Shown in pieces: positions 23,290-34,864 of a stretch of DNA of 64,000 bases. The notes under the pieces are model-generated. The model was not told the DNA's origin. It did not search any database and worked only from the letters and a program-made list of their open reading frames with translations. Each line of letters starts with the position of its first letter. Within the stretch, counting starts at the first letter, position 1. Source of the stretch: Armillaria gallica (lineage: Eukaryota > Basidiomycota > Agaricomycetes > Agaricales > Physalacriaceae); the NCBI GenBank assembly GCA_037576215.1, contig JBANDB010000004.1, positions 2,666,001-2,730,000 of the forward strand, written 5' to 3'. The position numbers and the translations under genes are program-made.

Positions 23290-25032
23290 AGTCCCTCTGA
23301 ACTAGTTTATGCTTGCGTCGGTCCATTCTATTCTATTTCTGTTCTCTCGCAATACCATGGACATTTGGAAGATTGTTTTATTTTGTCTAACTAAACATAT
23401 TTCTTTTCGTTCAGTGACCGGCAGGTCGGTATCGTATCCTCCTATAACCAGATGCAAAGAAAATAACAATAACGGCTTCGGTGATGCTCTATCAACATGG
23501 TGCAAATGGACCGCGATATGCAATTTTCGTGTTGCAGTATATTCCAGCCAGTTGCTGGCTTTGGTTTTTTTTTTTGGTGGCTCCATGAAAGTATGAAACC
23601 AATGTTGCGCAGAAAAGGTCACAAAAATTGACATAAATTCAAGACCGAAATTGACCTCCCAGCTACCTCCGATTTCTCACAAGAGCCTCAGGATGACTTG
23701 GATGCATGGATAGGGCACACTGTAAGAGTACGCAACAAAAAACAGGCTTATTGCTTGAAAGACGCACGAAAAATGAGAGAAACTTGCTGTATTTCGGCGT
23801 CAATAACAAGTTCAACGCTTCGCCGTAGCCGGCAGCGGCGGACTTCATACTGTGGCGTCTTTACACTCCGACCATATCATATTGGGCTGCGCCGGCGGCC
23901 CGATGAGTAGTCGCAGTACCGTCTTAGGCGCCGGGCAGTGCGTAACTTTAAGAAGGAGCACTTGAATGCATTTTATAACAAATACAATTTTAAAGCACCG
24001 AAATTCTACTTGGACAGCGCCAGAATTGATCTTCAAGATAACGGAAGAAACAGGTCGATCATTTTATAGGTGTTAGACGCTTTTTTCATTATTTCTGGTA
24101 TATAGGTGTCGTCCTTGCATATAAGTTCTCCTGACACCGAGCCTCTGTGCGACCATGGTAGGAAGCCGATGAAACACAGAAATACTCAGTGATATCCGAG
24201 TCTGAAGAAATCCTGGCAGAGTCACATGATTCAATTGATGATTCTTAAGGTACTGCGGAGTTTAAAATCCCGCTTTCGACCACGGCAGAAATGCCTCATG
24301 TTGACCTGGTCCGACCGTCCTTCATCCCCTCATTAGTAACTACGCGGCCTCATCAGACTGGTTCGACGGCAAACATTCAGGGATATAATTATAAAAATTT
24401 CAAGGAAACGGACAGCAGATGACTCGAACTATAGAAAATCAGTCATCGAAATTTTGCACATACTGGTAGCAGCGGCCACCGACAGTAGCGGAATAGTACG
24501 AAAAGCTCGATGGCAAACACAGCCGACAAGGTAGGCAAAATAAGCGAGTCCAAGTAAATGCAAGATGATCAATATTTCCAAGAAGAGAGATGTCTGTCAG
24601 CACAGAGAAGAGAACTTTAGCGCGACGACTTCGATGATATGACATGCGTGCTGAACCCCCACTTTGAAAGGATTCGAAAGAAGTTAACTCCATAACTCTT
24701 GTCACTTACAAGGGGGGGTACTATCAGCTGAGTTCTGGTCCCTTATCCATACCATATAAACTGCTCACTCCGCCTTTGTTCTCAGGTTATCTGACTTTTT
24801 ATTGAATGGCGAAGACCGCATTTACCGTAATAAAGACGGCCATAGAGGGCTAAGACTCTGATTTCCAGCGCTGTGGAGCCGCATACTCCTGGCCGTTACA
24901 AACATTTTATAGAACTGTTCGTAACAACCTTGGCACGCGAATTCTTGAACCTTTCCGTTTTGAACACCCCATGACATATACTTTCTGACGTGTTTCTGTT
25001 CAGTTTCGGTAGCAAACGTCGGCTCAGTGAAG
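23290..25032. other. No confident gene (copy A)
   Basis: Includes the 3' flank of the BAR gene and about 1.4 kb without a recognisable gene. One minus-strand frame at 24439-24705 (88 residues) differs from its copy-B partner (57115-57372, 85 residues) by an in-frame 9-base gap. This hints at, but does not prove, coding. The 500 bases before 25033 should hold tyrosinase control sequences. Confidence 0.3.
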
Positions 25033-25040
25033 TATAAAAG
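25033..25040 (+). promoter_or_regulatory. TATA box of tyrosinase gene (copy A)
   Basis: tataaaag lies 55 bases before the ATG at 25088 and only 15 before an in-frame ATG at 25055. A start of transcription 25-30 bases downstream of the box would exclude the 25055 ATG, so the box decides the start choice. Confidence 0.6.
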
Positions 25041-25087
25041 CTACCTCACTTCGAATGAATGAAAATCTAACCGTCGCTGAAACTATC

Positions 25088-26532
25088 ATGTGTTCTATCC
25101 TTTCACGACTCGTTTTGTTCATCTTGGCTGCCGCCCAGCTACTGCTGATATCTGCTAAACGTTGTAGTGTACGACCGAACTGTACAGAGCCGACTACTCG
25201 CGTGGAATGGTCAGTACATACCTCTCGATACTTATGATCTCTCAAACTTTCCTGCAGGAACACTCTAACTGAAGAAGAGAAAACAGATTACTTTGCAGCG
25301 GAACTTTGTCTGCTTGCGGCGCCTGCTCAAACCGGCATAACCGACGTTGTTTCGCGCTACGGCGATCTCGTCAGTCCTGGTTATATACTACTAGAGTAAA
25401 TTGTTGATTGATATTCCCTAGGTTGGTGTCCATGCACAGCAAAGCGACATGCCAGGTGGCAATGATCTCTGGCATGTTACTGGACAGTCGGTGACCTTAT
25501 GTTAATGGTTGTAAACTTTCGCTTAGTGCTGCTCTCCCTGCAGATTCTTACATGTATGAATCTCGCTTTTATCTCCGACAGATGATCTAATCTCATGATT
25601 CAGGTCCACCGTTACTTTGTCTTTGCACACGAAACTCTTCTCCGTACTGAATGCGGATATACTGGCGCTGTACATTCCTGTTTATCCGCTAGTTCTGCCG
25701 CTAACCCCGATTTCGCCAACCACAGCTTCCGTACTGGAACGAGGTTGTCGACGCTGGTGCGTTTGCCGCTTCCCCCGTGGTGCTCGACTTTGGAGGAGAG
25801 GGCGCGTGGGAAAATGATTGGGCCGTCGTTGATGGGCCTTTCGCTAACCTGACTCTGTATCTGGGACCTGGAACGACGAATACAGTCCATCCCCTTACAC
25901 GGCAGGTGAATGAGACGCAGTCGATCCAAGCGGGGCAACAGTTCGTAGACGCGCTATTGTCAATGGACACTTTTGCAAAGTTCAAGGACACGATGAGGCC
26001 TGGACTCCATGCTGCTGGACATAAGGGAGTCGGAGGAGAGGTGCGTCACGGTAGCTTTCCTGTTCATGATATTCTCATGTTTGTCTTTTGGTAGATGAGC
26101 AACGTGGTGACATCGCCTAATGATCCGTTGTTCTGGCTGCATCATGGCTATGTTGACTACGTGCGCACAAACTTGGGTCCTTTGTTCATGACTTTAGCCA
26201 GGCTCATACGAACTATCTCTTGTAGATTTGGTGGAAGTGGCAGGGTGACAACGAGACTCGTATTAATGACCTCAATGGGATCGGATATGAGACACAGAGA
26301 GAGCCAGACACTGGTTATGTTGTACGTATCACCGTTTGGAAGGGTAGAAAAACTGCTTAACAAAGTACTACCAGGAAACCAACACAGGCACTGTGTTGTA
26401 TTTTTATGATGTTCTCCCTAATGCGACGGTATGATCTGGCTTTATCCATTGCCAATCATTCTGACGTATTCAATACAGGTTGCTGACGTGTCGGATACGA
26501 AGGGCGGATCTTTGTGTTACACTTATGTTTAA
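25088..26532 (+). CDS. Tyrosinase / catechol oxidase-like copper protein, short type (copy A)
   Basis: Type-3 copper oxidase of the short secreted fungal class: o-hydroxylates and/or oxidises phenols to quinones. Start chosen at 25088, where a signal peptide begins (MCSILSRLVLFILAAAQLLL). Exons spliced by eye give: W-NTLTEEEKTDYFAAELCLL; VGVHAQQSDMPGGNDLWHV (first two CuA His); RFLHVHRYFVFAHETLLR (third CuA His, with LHVH where FLPWH is usual); CGYTGA joined to LPYWNEVVDAGAF; LHAAGHKGVGG (CuB HxxxH); and NDPLFWLHHGYVDY followed by WWKWQGDNETRINDLNG. The C-terminus is KGGSLCYTYV, stop TAA 26530-26532. It lacks the long C-terminal shielding domain of classical tyrosinases. Nearly identical to copy B. 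Confidence 0.88.
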
Positions 26533-26694
26533 GGGTGGATCACTTGTGCGCTGATGCCATGAGCTAGAATCTTATCTTTCTGCATTTGCACTCGGCATAG
26601 GGTGATACCCTCGTCATTGGGAAAGGCCAAAAAAATCTCATAATAATCTTATACAAAAGTACCCGAATCAGCTATAGCGGGTCAGCGGTAGAGG

Positions 26695-29280
26695 TCAGCG
26701 ACTATGTTTGATCTCCTCCGGATCATCCTCACTCGCTTTCACTGGATCGTCGTCAATGTCGGCTCTATGCGCTGAACTCGAAGCCTGGCCGGCCTCGATA
26801 GTCTGTTCTATTTGCCCATTCTTCTTTCGCTCGTCTCTGCGAAGAAGGAACTGTATGAGAAGAGTCCAAAGAACTGCGCAAACACATCGTTAGTGATTTG
26901 TTCCGGATCGAAACACGAGGGAAAGCCTACTCAGAAGTACTTGAAGAACTGTCGAATGCGATTATAAAACAGGCATAGAATGATAACATAAATGCGACAT
27001 ACTGATGGACCAATGGTAACCTTTCGTGGCTCGCGGAAAATCCGTCGTCTTCCAGACAAAATTGGGTGCAACGGCCTGTACGACATACGCAAGATCGTTT
27101 CCGAGGGCAACGCAGAGAGCGCGAAGTTCGTTCTACATCCAATAGATCATCAGATGATGCACAGCGTAAAGGAAGAGCAAGTACTAACATCTGCTTGCGT
27201 TATTTCGCTGGCCCAGTTTAATATCAACGGCCCGGCTGTGGTCTGAAGATTTCGGTTAGAGAACAATTAGGAAACGAAGAAGATCAAGACAAACCCCAAC
27301 GGTCATAAGGTAAAAGTAAGCAAAATGGCCTGGTATGTTCTTGTACAGAGGCATGGCGAGCCAAGCGATATTAAATATAAGGTTGAGCACCGCGCCGAGA
27401 TATATGAATGGATATCTTTTGCCTTTGGGAAAATCAGTGTTGACCAGGATGATAGGGACAACCAACCTTTGAAAGGTCCGTCGCTTTGCCAAGCTAAGAA
27501 CCACGCTGTGACGACGAAGACGGCAGTTGCAGGAAGAGGTACTGTGGGAATTTGAGAAAAGGAGAAAAGGGAACAAGGGAACGGTTCGACTTACACAGCT
27601 GTATCTGAGAGACAGTGTATTTCTTCCCCGGAACAGGAGCGGGTGTGGTGTTGAAGCTCTTGAGCCAGTATTGCATAGGAGATTGTGCACCACCATTGTT
27701 CCACAGGACGTATTCTATAGGCAGGATCCAGATGTACCAGGAGGTGAGAATCCGACGAAGCTACGCCATGTTAGCACGGGAGATATCAGAAGGACTGTTT
27801 CCTACCTTTGCCCACGTCCATGGTTCTGCTTCCTTCCGTCCTATGGCTTTCATTCGGGCACGGGCTAGAGCAATATCCTGCAGGAGTACTCCTGGTTAGC
27901 GAGTTGCATTTGTGAAGGGATCAATGATCGAGAAAGCGTACATCTGGATTAAGAAGGAATGACTTCTTAGCGTTGAAGGGGAGATCTGGAAGGAAAATGA
28001 ATCCAAGTAGGGCGATAGGAAGTGTTCTGTGACGGTTGTTAGCAGGTATACAAAAATGTGTTTTGAGACGCACATGACAGCGTCTACAATCATCAGCCAT
28101 CTAGAAGCAGGTTATTTAGATTCGGGCTCAGTGATACACCCTCGACTTACCGCCATCCACTCAATCCATGTATGCCGTTCAAATTCTTGTATGCTGCGGT
28201 CTGCAAAAAACCTGAGAACATGGTACCGAGAGATCCTGCGGTCCAGAACATCACAGATCGCTTTGCTAGCTCCCGTGGGGTATACCTAGGCCAGAAATTG
28301 AGGGGGTGGTTGGTAAAGAGATGTTGCAAGACAAACCATGACCCAAGGATGAAGTGCATTCTGTCGTCGAGGAGGAGCTCAGGCTTAAGTGACGTTGGAA
28401 CTAGACAAAGCATACCCTGGATAAAATCCGCTCTCGAAGAGACCAACTAGAACGGCTATCAGGATTAGGAGAATACAGAAGATCAACAACGCTTACCTAG
28501 GAAGCGAAGCGCAAATAGTGACTGTACGTTCTTTACTGCATAGGTGCCGAGCGTTGCGAGTCCCCACGCGAGTTCGAGCTGGGATGAAGGAAGATATAGG
28601 CTGTTATGAGATACGATCGAAGGAAACCTCTTACGACGGGGATAACGTAGCGAGGAGATATTCTAGTAAGAAGTAGGTTTGAGGGCACTTGACCGATGAC
28701 GTATCTAGAGGCGCTGGTTTGAACATCGATTACAAATTTGATGACCGCTTCTTACCCGGCAGTCCAATAAGATGTTGCGTGAACGAGTTCGTTTCCATAC
28801 ATTCCCCTGAAAATAAAAGTCAGATACAGATATCAATCAGTTGATTGTCTAAGGCAACGTACAACTCTTCGCGCATGCCAGCAAAATACTATAAGGGTAA
28901 AAATGAGCATCCATTGTGCCGAGCACTGGTTTAGACGGAACGCACCGCACTGGTGATATTAGTCTGAGGGAAAGATCGAACAGTAAGATGCATGTTAGGT
29001 ACAGCTACAGGATACATACTTGATCCAAATTCTTAATGAAGTAACCCAGCTAAAACAAGATTAGGTTGTAGCTAGATCCTGAGAAAACAGTACTCACAGA
29101 AGCAAAAATAAGCACCGAAGCATCTACTTTGAACAAGAGACGTCTCTCCTCAGGACTGAGATCCGCAGTATCCCAAAGGTACCCCAACAGAGATTGCTTT
29201 TGCTTCTTCTGGTCGACGACATTGGGGAGTTCGGGAAGAGAGTCCACCACGGTAGCCGCGTCGTCGAGCTTGGACGCCAT
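26695..29280 (-). CDS. MFS permease, Dal5/allantoate-anion symporter family (copy A)
   Basis: Twelve-helix plasma-membrane proton symporter of the fungal anion:cation symporter family, which takes up allantoate, vitamins, nicotinate or sulfonates depending on the member. ATG 29280 begins MASKLDDAATVVDSLPE. A dozen or so short introns follow. Visible: RRLLFKVDASVLIFAS, LGYFIKNLDQTNI (typical of the family after helix 1), MYGNELVHATSYWTAGY, NLLLTRISPRYVIPVLE, GLFESGFYPG, MHFILGSW, RYTPRELAKRS, ILPIEYVLWNNGGAQSP, GKRYPFIYLGAVLNLIFN, ALCVALGNDLAYV, and a charged tail ending PEEIKHSR at TGA 26695-26697. It is divergent from the TauD-like gene at 30449. Substrate unknown; sulfonate is an inference from context. 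Confidence 0.85.
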
Positions 29281-30448
29281 GTCTGCAAGACGAAAGGAAA
29301 GACCTCTAACTTATGGGATGCCGTTATCTCTTTCTGTTATCATTTGCGTGCTAATGCCAGGGGATTACTGCTAGTGCGGTTGACCGGCTGCTTCCGTGGT
29401 TTAGTGAAATGAAGGCGAGAAAACGCGCCATCGAGAAAGCTGATTGATTGGTACCGGATGGGGCAAGCTTTGTTTCTGTAGGTCCAAATCAGTGATGGTT
29501 GACAGTGCTATTGTGTGAGTGGGGCTTCTCAAATAAGCAAGCCTGAGCCCTCGAAGCTGCCCCCAAGAAACTTCTTCGCCAGGGCACAGCGTCTGTAAGA
29601 AAAACAAGATGCCTGTCATTTGTTTTACGTTCTCCGTAAGATATTCTGTCAATGGGGAATTTGCGTAGAATCCAAGCGCAAAGTGCGACATCCCGCGTCT
29701 AGTTGGACATATGGTGGCGGCAGAGTGGGGGGAATTGATGGCGGTTCGGCGGTTCGGACCAAGTTCGGATAGGTCGGATGCCGGCCCGACGCGCAGTCAC
29801 CGACCAGCCACCACCACCCGATTGTTGACCTTGGAAAATGCGCACCAGAAGCCCTGAGAGACGTGCAAAAACGTATCTGAATGACGGAATTTAACTACGT
29901 TCCTGCGAGTTCTATCAGTTTTCCGCTGCACCAATATGGACTAGTGCGGTTGGCGGCTAGCCAAGTTCCAACTTCCAAAGGTACCAGTCTGTTTCGAGCA
30001 AAGTGAGAATACCATTGGTCAAGCATCGGTGTACTGAATGCCAATTTTAGATTTTGTCAGAAAATTTACCGCTTGTATCTAGAGAACTGTAATTTTCAAC
30101 CGGTTTAATAGATGCTCAGTGAATATAACCCTACGCAGTCGATAACTGTCTCCCTGCTGCAAGCGCCCGTTTCGGGAGGTGAGGAATGGTCGCGTTGATA
30201 TAGGCCGATATAGCTCTTCGTCATTTGACAGTTAACCAAGTCATGAGACCTCGGGTTCTTTCAATCTTGGCCTGGTATGCGTATGCGTCATTTCCACAGC
30301 TGGTCGCCTCATAGCAGACCATTTCAAACTGGATTGCGTGCAACTCTCCTTATCTATTCTCTGTAATCATCTTTGTAAGGCAGCATTCAAAGAGGTATAT
30401 TATACCTGCTACAACTCTTCATCTCGACACAGTACTCACACTACTACA
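29281..30448. promoter_or_regulatory. Shared divergent promoter region, permease / TauD-like gene (copy A)
   Basis: A 1.17-kb gap between the starts of two divergent genes. It contains ggttcggcggttcggacc and nearby ggttcggaccaagttcgg direct repeats (about 29740-29770), possible binding sites, and a tatattatacc stretch about 50 bases before the TauD-like ATG. No gene recognised inside. Confidence 0.45.
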
Positions 30449-32115
30449 ATGGCACCAGTCGCTACAGCTCCCACTCCCGTGATCTCCAACCAGCCTATCA
30501 AGCCTGTGTATCCGAAGGAGGATGCCAACTTTAAGCTTCCCCGGCCAACACCCTTAAACGGTACGAAAAAGCCGGTGTCGATATTTCCCGTACGTTCTGT
30601 TTCTACTCTTTGTTCAGCCGTTTCATTCACCATTCATCTTTATAGAGGGCTATCCTTTCTACCCGCCCAAGCCCGACTTCTATCAAGACGTAGCGAAATT
30701 GCAAACCGATCTTCGAGACTACGTCGACCCAGCAACCAGGGCAGACCCTGAGAAGAAGGCTCTTTTCGGAGCCGCGAAGGAAGTTAGAGACCTGTCCATC
30801 CACATTGGAGTACGTCCCTGTCAGCCTTATCTCTTGGTATTTTTTGCTCATTTTTACAGACCGAGATTGTTGGCTTGCAACTCTCAGAGCTTACTGACAA
30901 GCAGCGTGATGAGCTCGCCCTTTTGGTCGCGTAAGTTTGCGCTTTGATCGACTTCGCTCTAAACTCACGCTGTAATACTTCAGTGAACGCTCCGTTGTCT
31001 GTACGTCCGAAGCAAGCTGGCTTTAACACGCAATTCTGACTGATGTTTTGGTAGTTTTCCGTGACCAAGATCTGTCTCCCCAGAAGCAGAGGGAGTTGGG
31101 CCTCTATCTTGGTCAGGATGAAGTCGAAGTTCACCCTCAGGTCGCTCAGGTTCCCGGATTGCCGGGTGTCTCTCTCATATGGGAAGCTGGTCGCAAGGAC
31201 AAAGAATACAAGGAGTTTTCGAAGGCCGGTCGCAGGGGCTTTAGACATGCCTATCCCTCGGGTAGCTATGGTTGGCACACGGATCTCGTCCATCTGGCTT
31301 TCCCTCCAGGCTATACCCATCTCCACCAGGTGCGTTGTTCGTTTATTTATACTACTTCAATGAACTTATTCGTTCTCCGCCAGGATACTGTCCCGCCTGT
31401 TGGAGGTGACACACTTTGGGTACGATAAGAAGTCGCACCTAATGACATCAAACTAAGCGATTTGTCTTGTAGGCTTCTGGATACTCCGCGTACGATAAGT
31501 TCTCTCCGGCGTTCAGGAAGCTCCTTGACGGCCTCAAGTCAGTTGCTCCAAATTTAATTCCATGATTACCACTTATGAAATATTTAGTGGAATTTACCGA
31601 TCCGCACACCAGTACAAAGACGCGAACGACCCTGATGCTCCTCCTCGTCATGTGGAAACAGTGCATCCCTTGGTGCGAACCCACCCCGTGACTGGTTTCA
31701 AGACCGTCTTCGCCAACCGCAGCATGACTGTCGGCATTGAGGGCTTCGACAAGGCGGAAAGTGATGCTATTTTGAACCATATTCATGAGTGAGCGATTAA
31801 TCGTCACTTGGCAACTGGGGACTTCTGTGCTAACATATGGAAGTGTTTACGAAAGGTCGACGGACATCCAGATCAGATGGCACTGGACTCCTGGAACTTC
31901 TGCGATGTGAGCCTCTACTGTATCCAAATTTGGAGTGTTGTCATTGACACTCGACTATTTCTAGCTGGGACAACCGTATTACGATTCACACTGTCTCTTA
32001 CGACTACGAAGGAAAGCCTGAGCGCCATGGTACTCGGGTCAGTTCGCTTGCTGAGAAGCCCTTCTTTGATCCGTCGTCCAAGTCGAGAAGGGAGGCATTG
32101 AAACTCGATGATTGA
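30449..32115 (+). pseudogene. TauD-like 2-oxoglutarate-dependent (sulfonate) dioxygenase, frameshifted copy A
   Basis: Fe(II)/2-oxoglutarate dioxygenase of the TauD family, whose fungal members (Jlp1 type) release sulfite from taurine or other sulfonates. After ATG 30449 the exon reads MAPVATAPTPVISNQPIKPV. Copy A then has four C residues where copy B has five (near 30539). The shift leads to a TAG early in exon 2. Beyond it, everything is otherwise intact: FFRDQDLSPQKQRELG, SYGWHTDLVHLAFPPGYTHL (HxD iron ligands), PPVGGDTLWASGYSAYD, KTVFANRSMTVGIEGFD, RWHWTPGTSAMWDNRITIHT (2-oxoglutarate Arg and second His), and stop TGA 32113-32115. Either a young pseudogene or a base-call error in a C run. 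Confidence 0.8.
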
Positions 32116-32266
32116 TTCAATTTAAATACACAAATGTAACATGTACTAGTAAACAAGAAGTTAACGGCCACAAAGTCTGCCATGCGTCACCTTTTGAACT
32201 GTAACCCTGAAAGAAAACCGATACCCTCTTGAACTGGCCTCTTAATCATGACGATTCTTTTTCACC

Positions 32267-34822
32267 CTAGACGGTATTGCCTGGCTTTGACCGTCCCGGG
32301 GAAACTAAGTCTGTTAGTGAAATATCGGAATCTGAGGCATCGCGGCTAGCCTCGAGGTTCTGTTTGAGGCGAAAAGCGCTCTTCCTTCGGTCCCGCCGTA
32401 GAAGGAAGAGTATAAGAGTTGTCCAAAGGACTATGTGGAAAGATGAGTACGAGTCCTTCTAGTGGTAACATACGAACTCACTCAAAACGAACTGAAGAAC
32501 TGGGAAATGACGTGTTAGAATCCGGCGCACGATCAAAATGACAGTGCTAGAACATACCAAGGGAATAGTGATAACCCGTTCGCGCCCGAGGAAAGTCGAC
32601 AGTTTTCCAGACGAAGTTGGGCATAATTGCTTGGACCACATAAGCAAGGTCATTCCCAAGTGCCACGCAGAGCGCTCGGAGCTCGGTCTGCAACAGTGTG
32701 AGCCATATTGTCCGCTGCCGAAACGAAGTCTCTTACATCTCCGCCGGTGATTTCGGTGATCCAATTCAGGGTCAGTGAACCAGCAGGCCCCTGATATACT
32801 CTTGTCAGATGTCCTGACAGGCAATGAGGAAATACATACACTGATTGCCCCCAGATAGAAATAGGCGAAATGAGCGGGAATGTTCTTGTATAACGGCATG
32901 GAAAGCCAAACGGTGTTCAGAGCGAGATGTAAAATGGCGCTATAATAAATAAAGGGGTATCTGCGCCCTTTCAAGATGGTTAAAACGTCACCGAGACACA
33001 AAAAGGGACTACGGTTTGCATACCCTTGAGAGGACCGTCACTTATGCAAGCAAAGACAATGGCGCAGATGATGCCGATTGGGGTTCCCACAAGCGGGACT
33101 ACATGGAGAAGCCAAGCAGTTAGTTATTAACAACAATCAGGTGTAGATTAACTTTGACGTACGTAGCTGAATTTGGGTGACGCTGAAGCGCTTCCCGGGA
33201 ACCGGTGGAGGATTGAGGTTGAAACTCTTCATCCAATATTGCATGGGTGATTGGACACCACCGTTTGCCAATAGAACGTATTCAATGGGTAAGACCCAAA
33301 TATACCAGGAGCTGAAGATGCGGCGCAGCTGCCATTTGCTTGTCAGTATGGCTACCAGAATGCGATAGGCAGCGATGGACCTTCTCTCGTGACCATGGTT
33401 CGGTCTCCTTGCGACCTATAGCTCTCATTCTGTCCCGCGCCAGAGTTATGTCCTAGGATGATTGAAAAAGAAATTTTTATCAGGCGAGACTTAGATGTAA
33501 ACAGAGACGTACGTCCTGATTAAGGATGAAAGTAGGTTTCGCGTTGTAAGGAAGCTCTGGAAGGCACATGAATCCGAGAAGAGCAACAGGGAATGTGCTT
33601 CCTTTCCGTTTCAATACTTTCTTAGCTTGCAGCGGCAAAGAAAAACGTACATGGCGGCATCTATAATCATCAGCCATCTGCGAACATGTAAGAATACAGA
33701 GAAATACAATTGGTCCGACAGCTTACCGCCAGCCAGCCAGTCCATGTGTTCCGTTCAAAGTCTTGTAGGTGGCAGTTTGCAGAAAACTCGAAGATACTGA
33801 TCCAAAGGTACCGGCAATGCCAAAAGCAACAGATCGTTTAGCTAGCTCACGAGGAGTATACCTAAGGCCTGGTAGTCAGCGCGCTGATATTCTCGACACA
33901 CACGAAACCATACCATGAGCCGAGAATGAAGTGCATGCTAACAGAGGGATTAGCAACGGCGCATTCGGATTCACAACAAACATACCCCGGATAGAATCCG
34001 CTCTCAAACAGACCGACTGTCATCAGATGTGAGAGTAAGTACAGGAGTATAATTGATAACGAACCTAGAAACCTGATAGCAAAGAGTTGGTTCACGTTCT
34101 TTACTGCGAAGGTTCCTAGAGTAGCTAATCCCCACGCGAGCTCGAGCTGATGAAAGATATTATAGGTATAAATAATGTATCAGAGAAGGCACACTGACAA
34201 CAGGGATAACGTAGCGAGGAGAAACCCTCGTGAGGAGTAGGTTCGATGGTATTTGTCCGATGACATATCTTCCATTGCCGAGAGAATCAGATAAATTATA
34301 ACGCTAATTTTGAACTATACGCACCCAGCAGCCCAGCAGGAGGATATGTGTACAAGTTGGTTTCCATACATGGATCTGAATTATCCGATGAAAGACGAAG
34401 CAGCTAAAGGAGACCGTTGCTTACAAGTCTTCACGCATTCCAGCAAAGTACTGCATGAATGTTTATAATTTAGTGTCCATAAAAATGTCCCAGCGAAGTG
34501 CATGGCTCACTGCACTGGAAATATTGCTCTGCGCAAAGGGTCAATAAAGGTACGTTCTACTGCAAGACTGATACTATACTCACTTGATCCAAATTTTTGA
34601 TGAAATATCCCAGCTTCGAGACCGTCAGGATCGTATGCGAGCATGGAGAAAACTACGGACCGAGGCAAAGATGAGGACGGAGATGTCGATTTTGAGCAAG
34701 AGACGTCTCTCTGCAGAAAATGACGAGGGCACCAGACGCTGAATGAATGACTTTTTCTGCTTGTCGCTGTCAATCACTTCGGGTATGGATTCTACCAAGG
34801 TCGTATTGGTATTTGAGGCCAT
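32267..34822 (-). CDS. MFS permease, Dal5 family (paralogue C, left arm)
   Basis: Same family and exon layout as the permease at 26695-29280 but well diverged. ATG 34822 begins MASNTNTTLVESIPEVIDS. Then RRLLLKIDISVLIFAS, an intron with the weak donor gtccgt, LGYFIKNLDQ, SNISSA, YFAGMREDL, MYGNQLVHISSCWAAG, NQLFAIRFLG, GLFESGFYPG, YTPRELAKRSVAFGIAG, KTLNGTHGLAGWR, KGRRYPFIYYSAILHLALN, ALCVALGNDLAYVVQAI and a tail ending near GRSKPGNTV at TAG 32267-32269. No definite break seen. It lies convergent with the TauD-like gene 151 bases away. A possible TATA box (tataaaa, complement of 34858-34864) sits about 36 bases before the ATG. Confidence 0.8.
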
Positions 34823-34857
34823 GTCGAGCTGCTGAATGAAGTAGGGTTAACCCTTCA

Positions 34858-34864
34858 TTTTATA
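34858..34864 (-). promoter_or_regulatory. TATA box of permease C
   Basis: On the minus strand the sequence reads gggaagtataaaatg, 36 bases before the ATG at 34822. The same context precedes paralogue D, so it survived the inversion and divergence. Confidence 0.5.

Larger units (their letters stand above)
18536..31335 (+). repeat. Segmental duplication, copy A
   Basis: From tatctgcgagttt at 18536 to at least 31335 the sequence matches 51691-64000 in the same orientation, with only scattered substitutions and small indels (a few per several hundred bases by eye). The left edge cuts through laccase exon 1. The right edge is not visible because copy B runs off the window. Copy A is longer mainly because of one 500-bp insertion at 19937-20436. 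A 10-bp block (taccgcgtca) near 53807-53816 is absent from A, and a few bases near 20570 are extra in A. Confidence 0.97.

Noticed and set aside
24439..24705. 88-residue minus ORF with an in-frame gap in its duplicate
   Set aside because: In-frame difference is suggestive, but the two copies are too similar to show selection, and no domain, splice context or promoter supports it.
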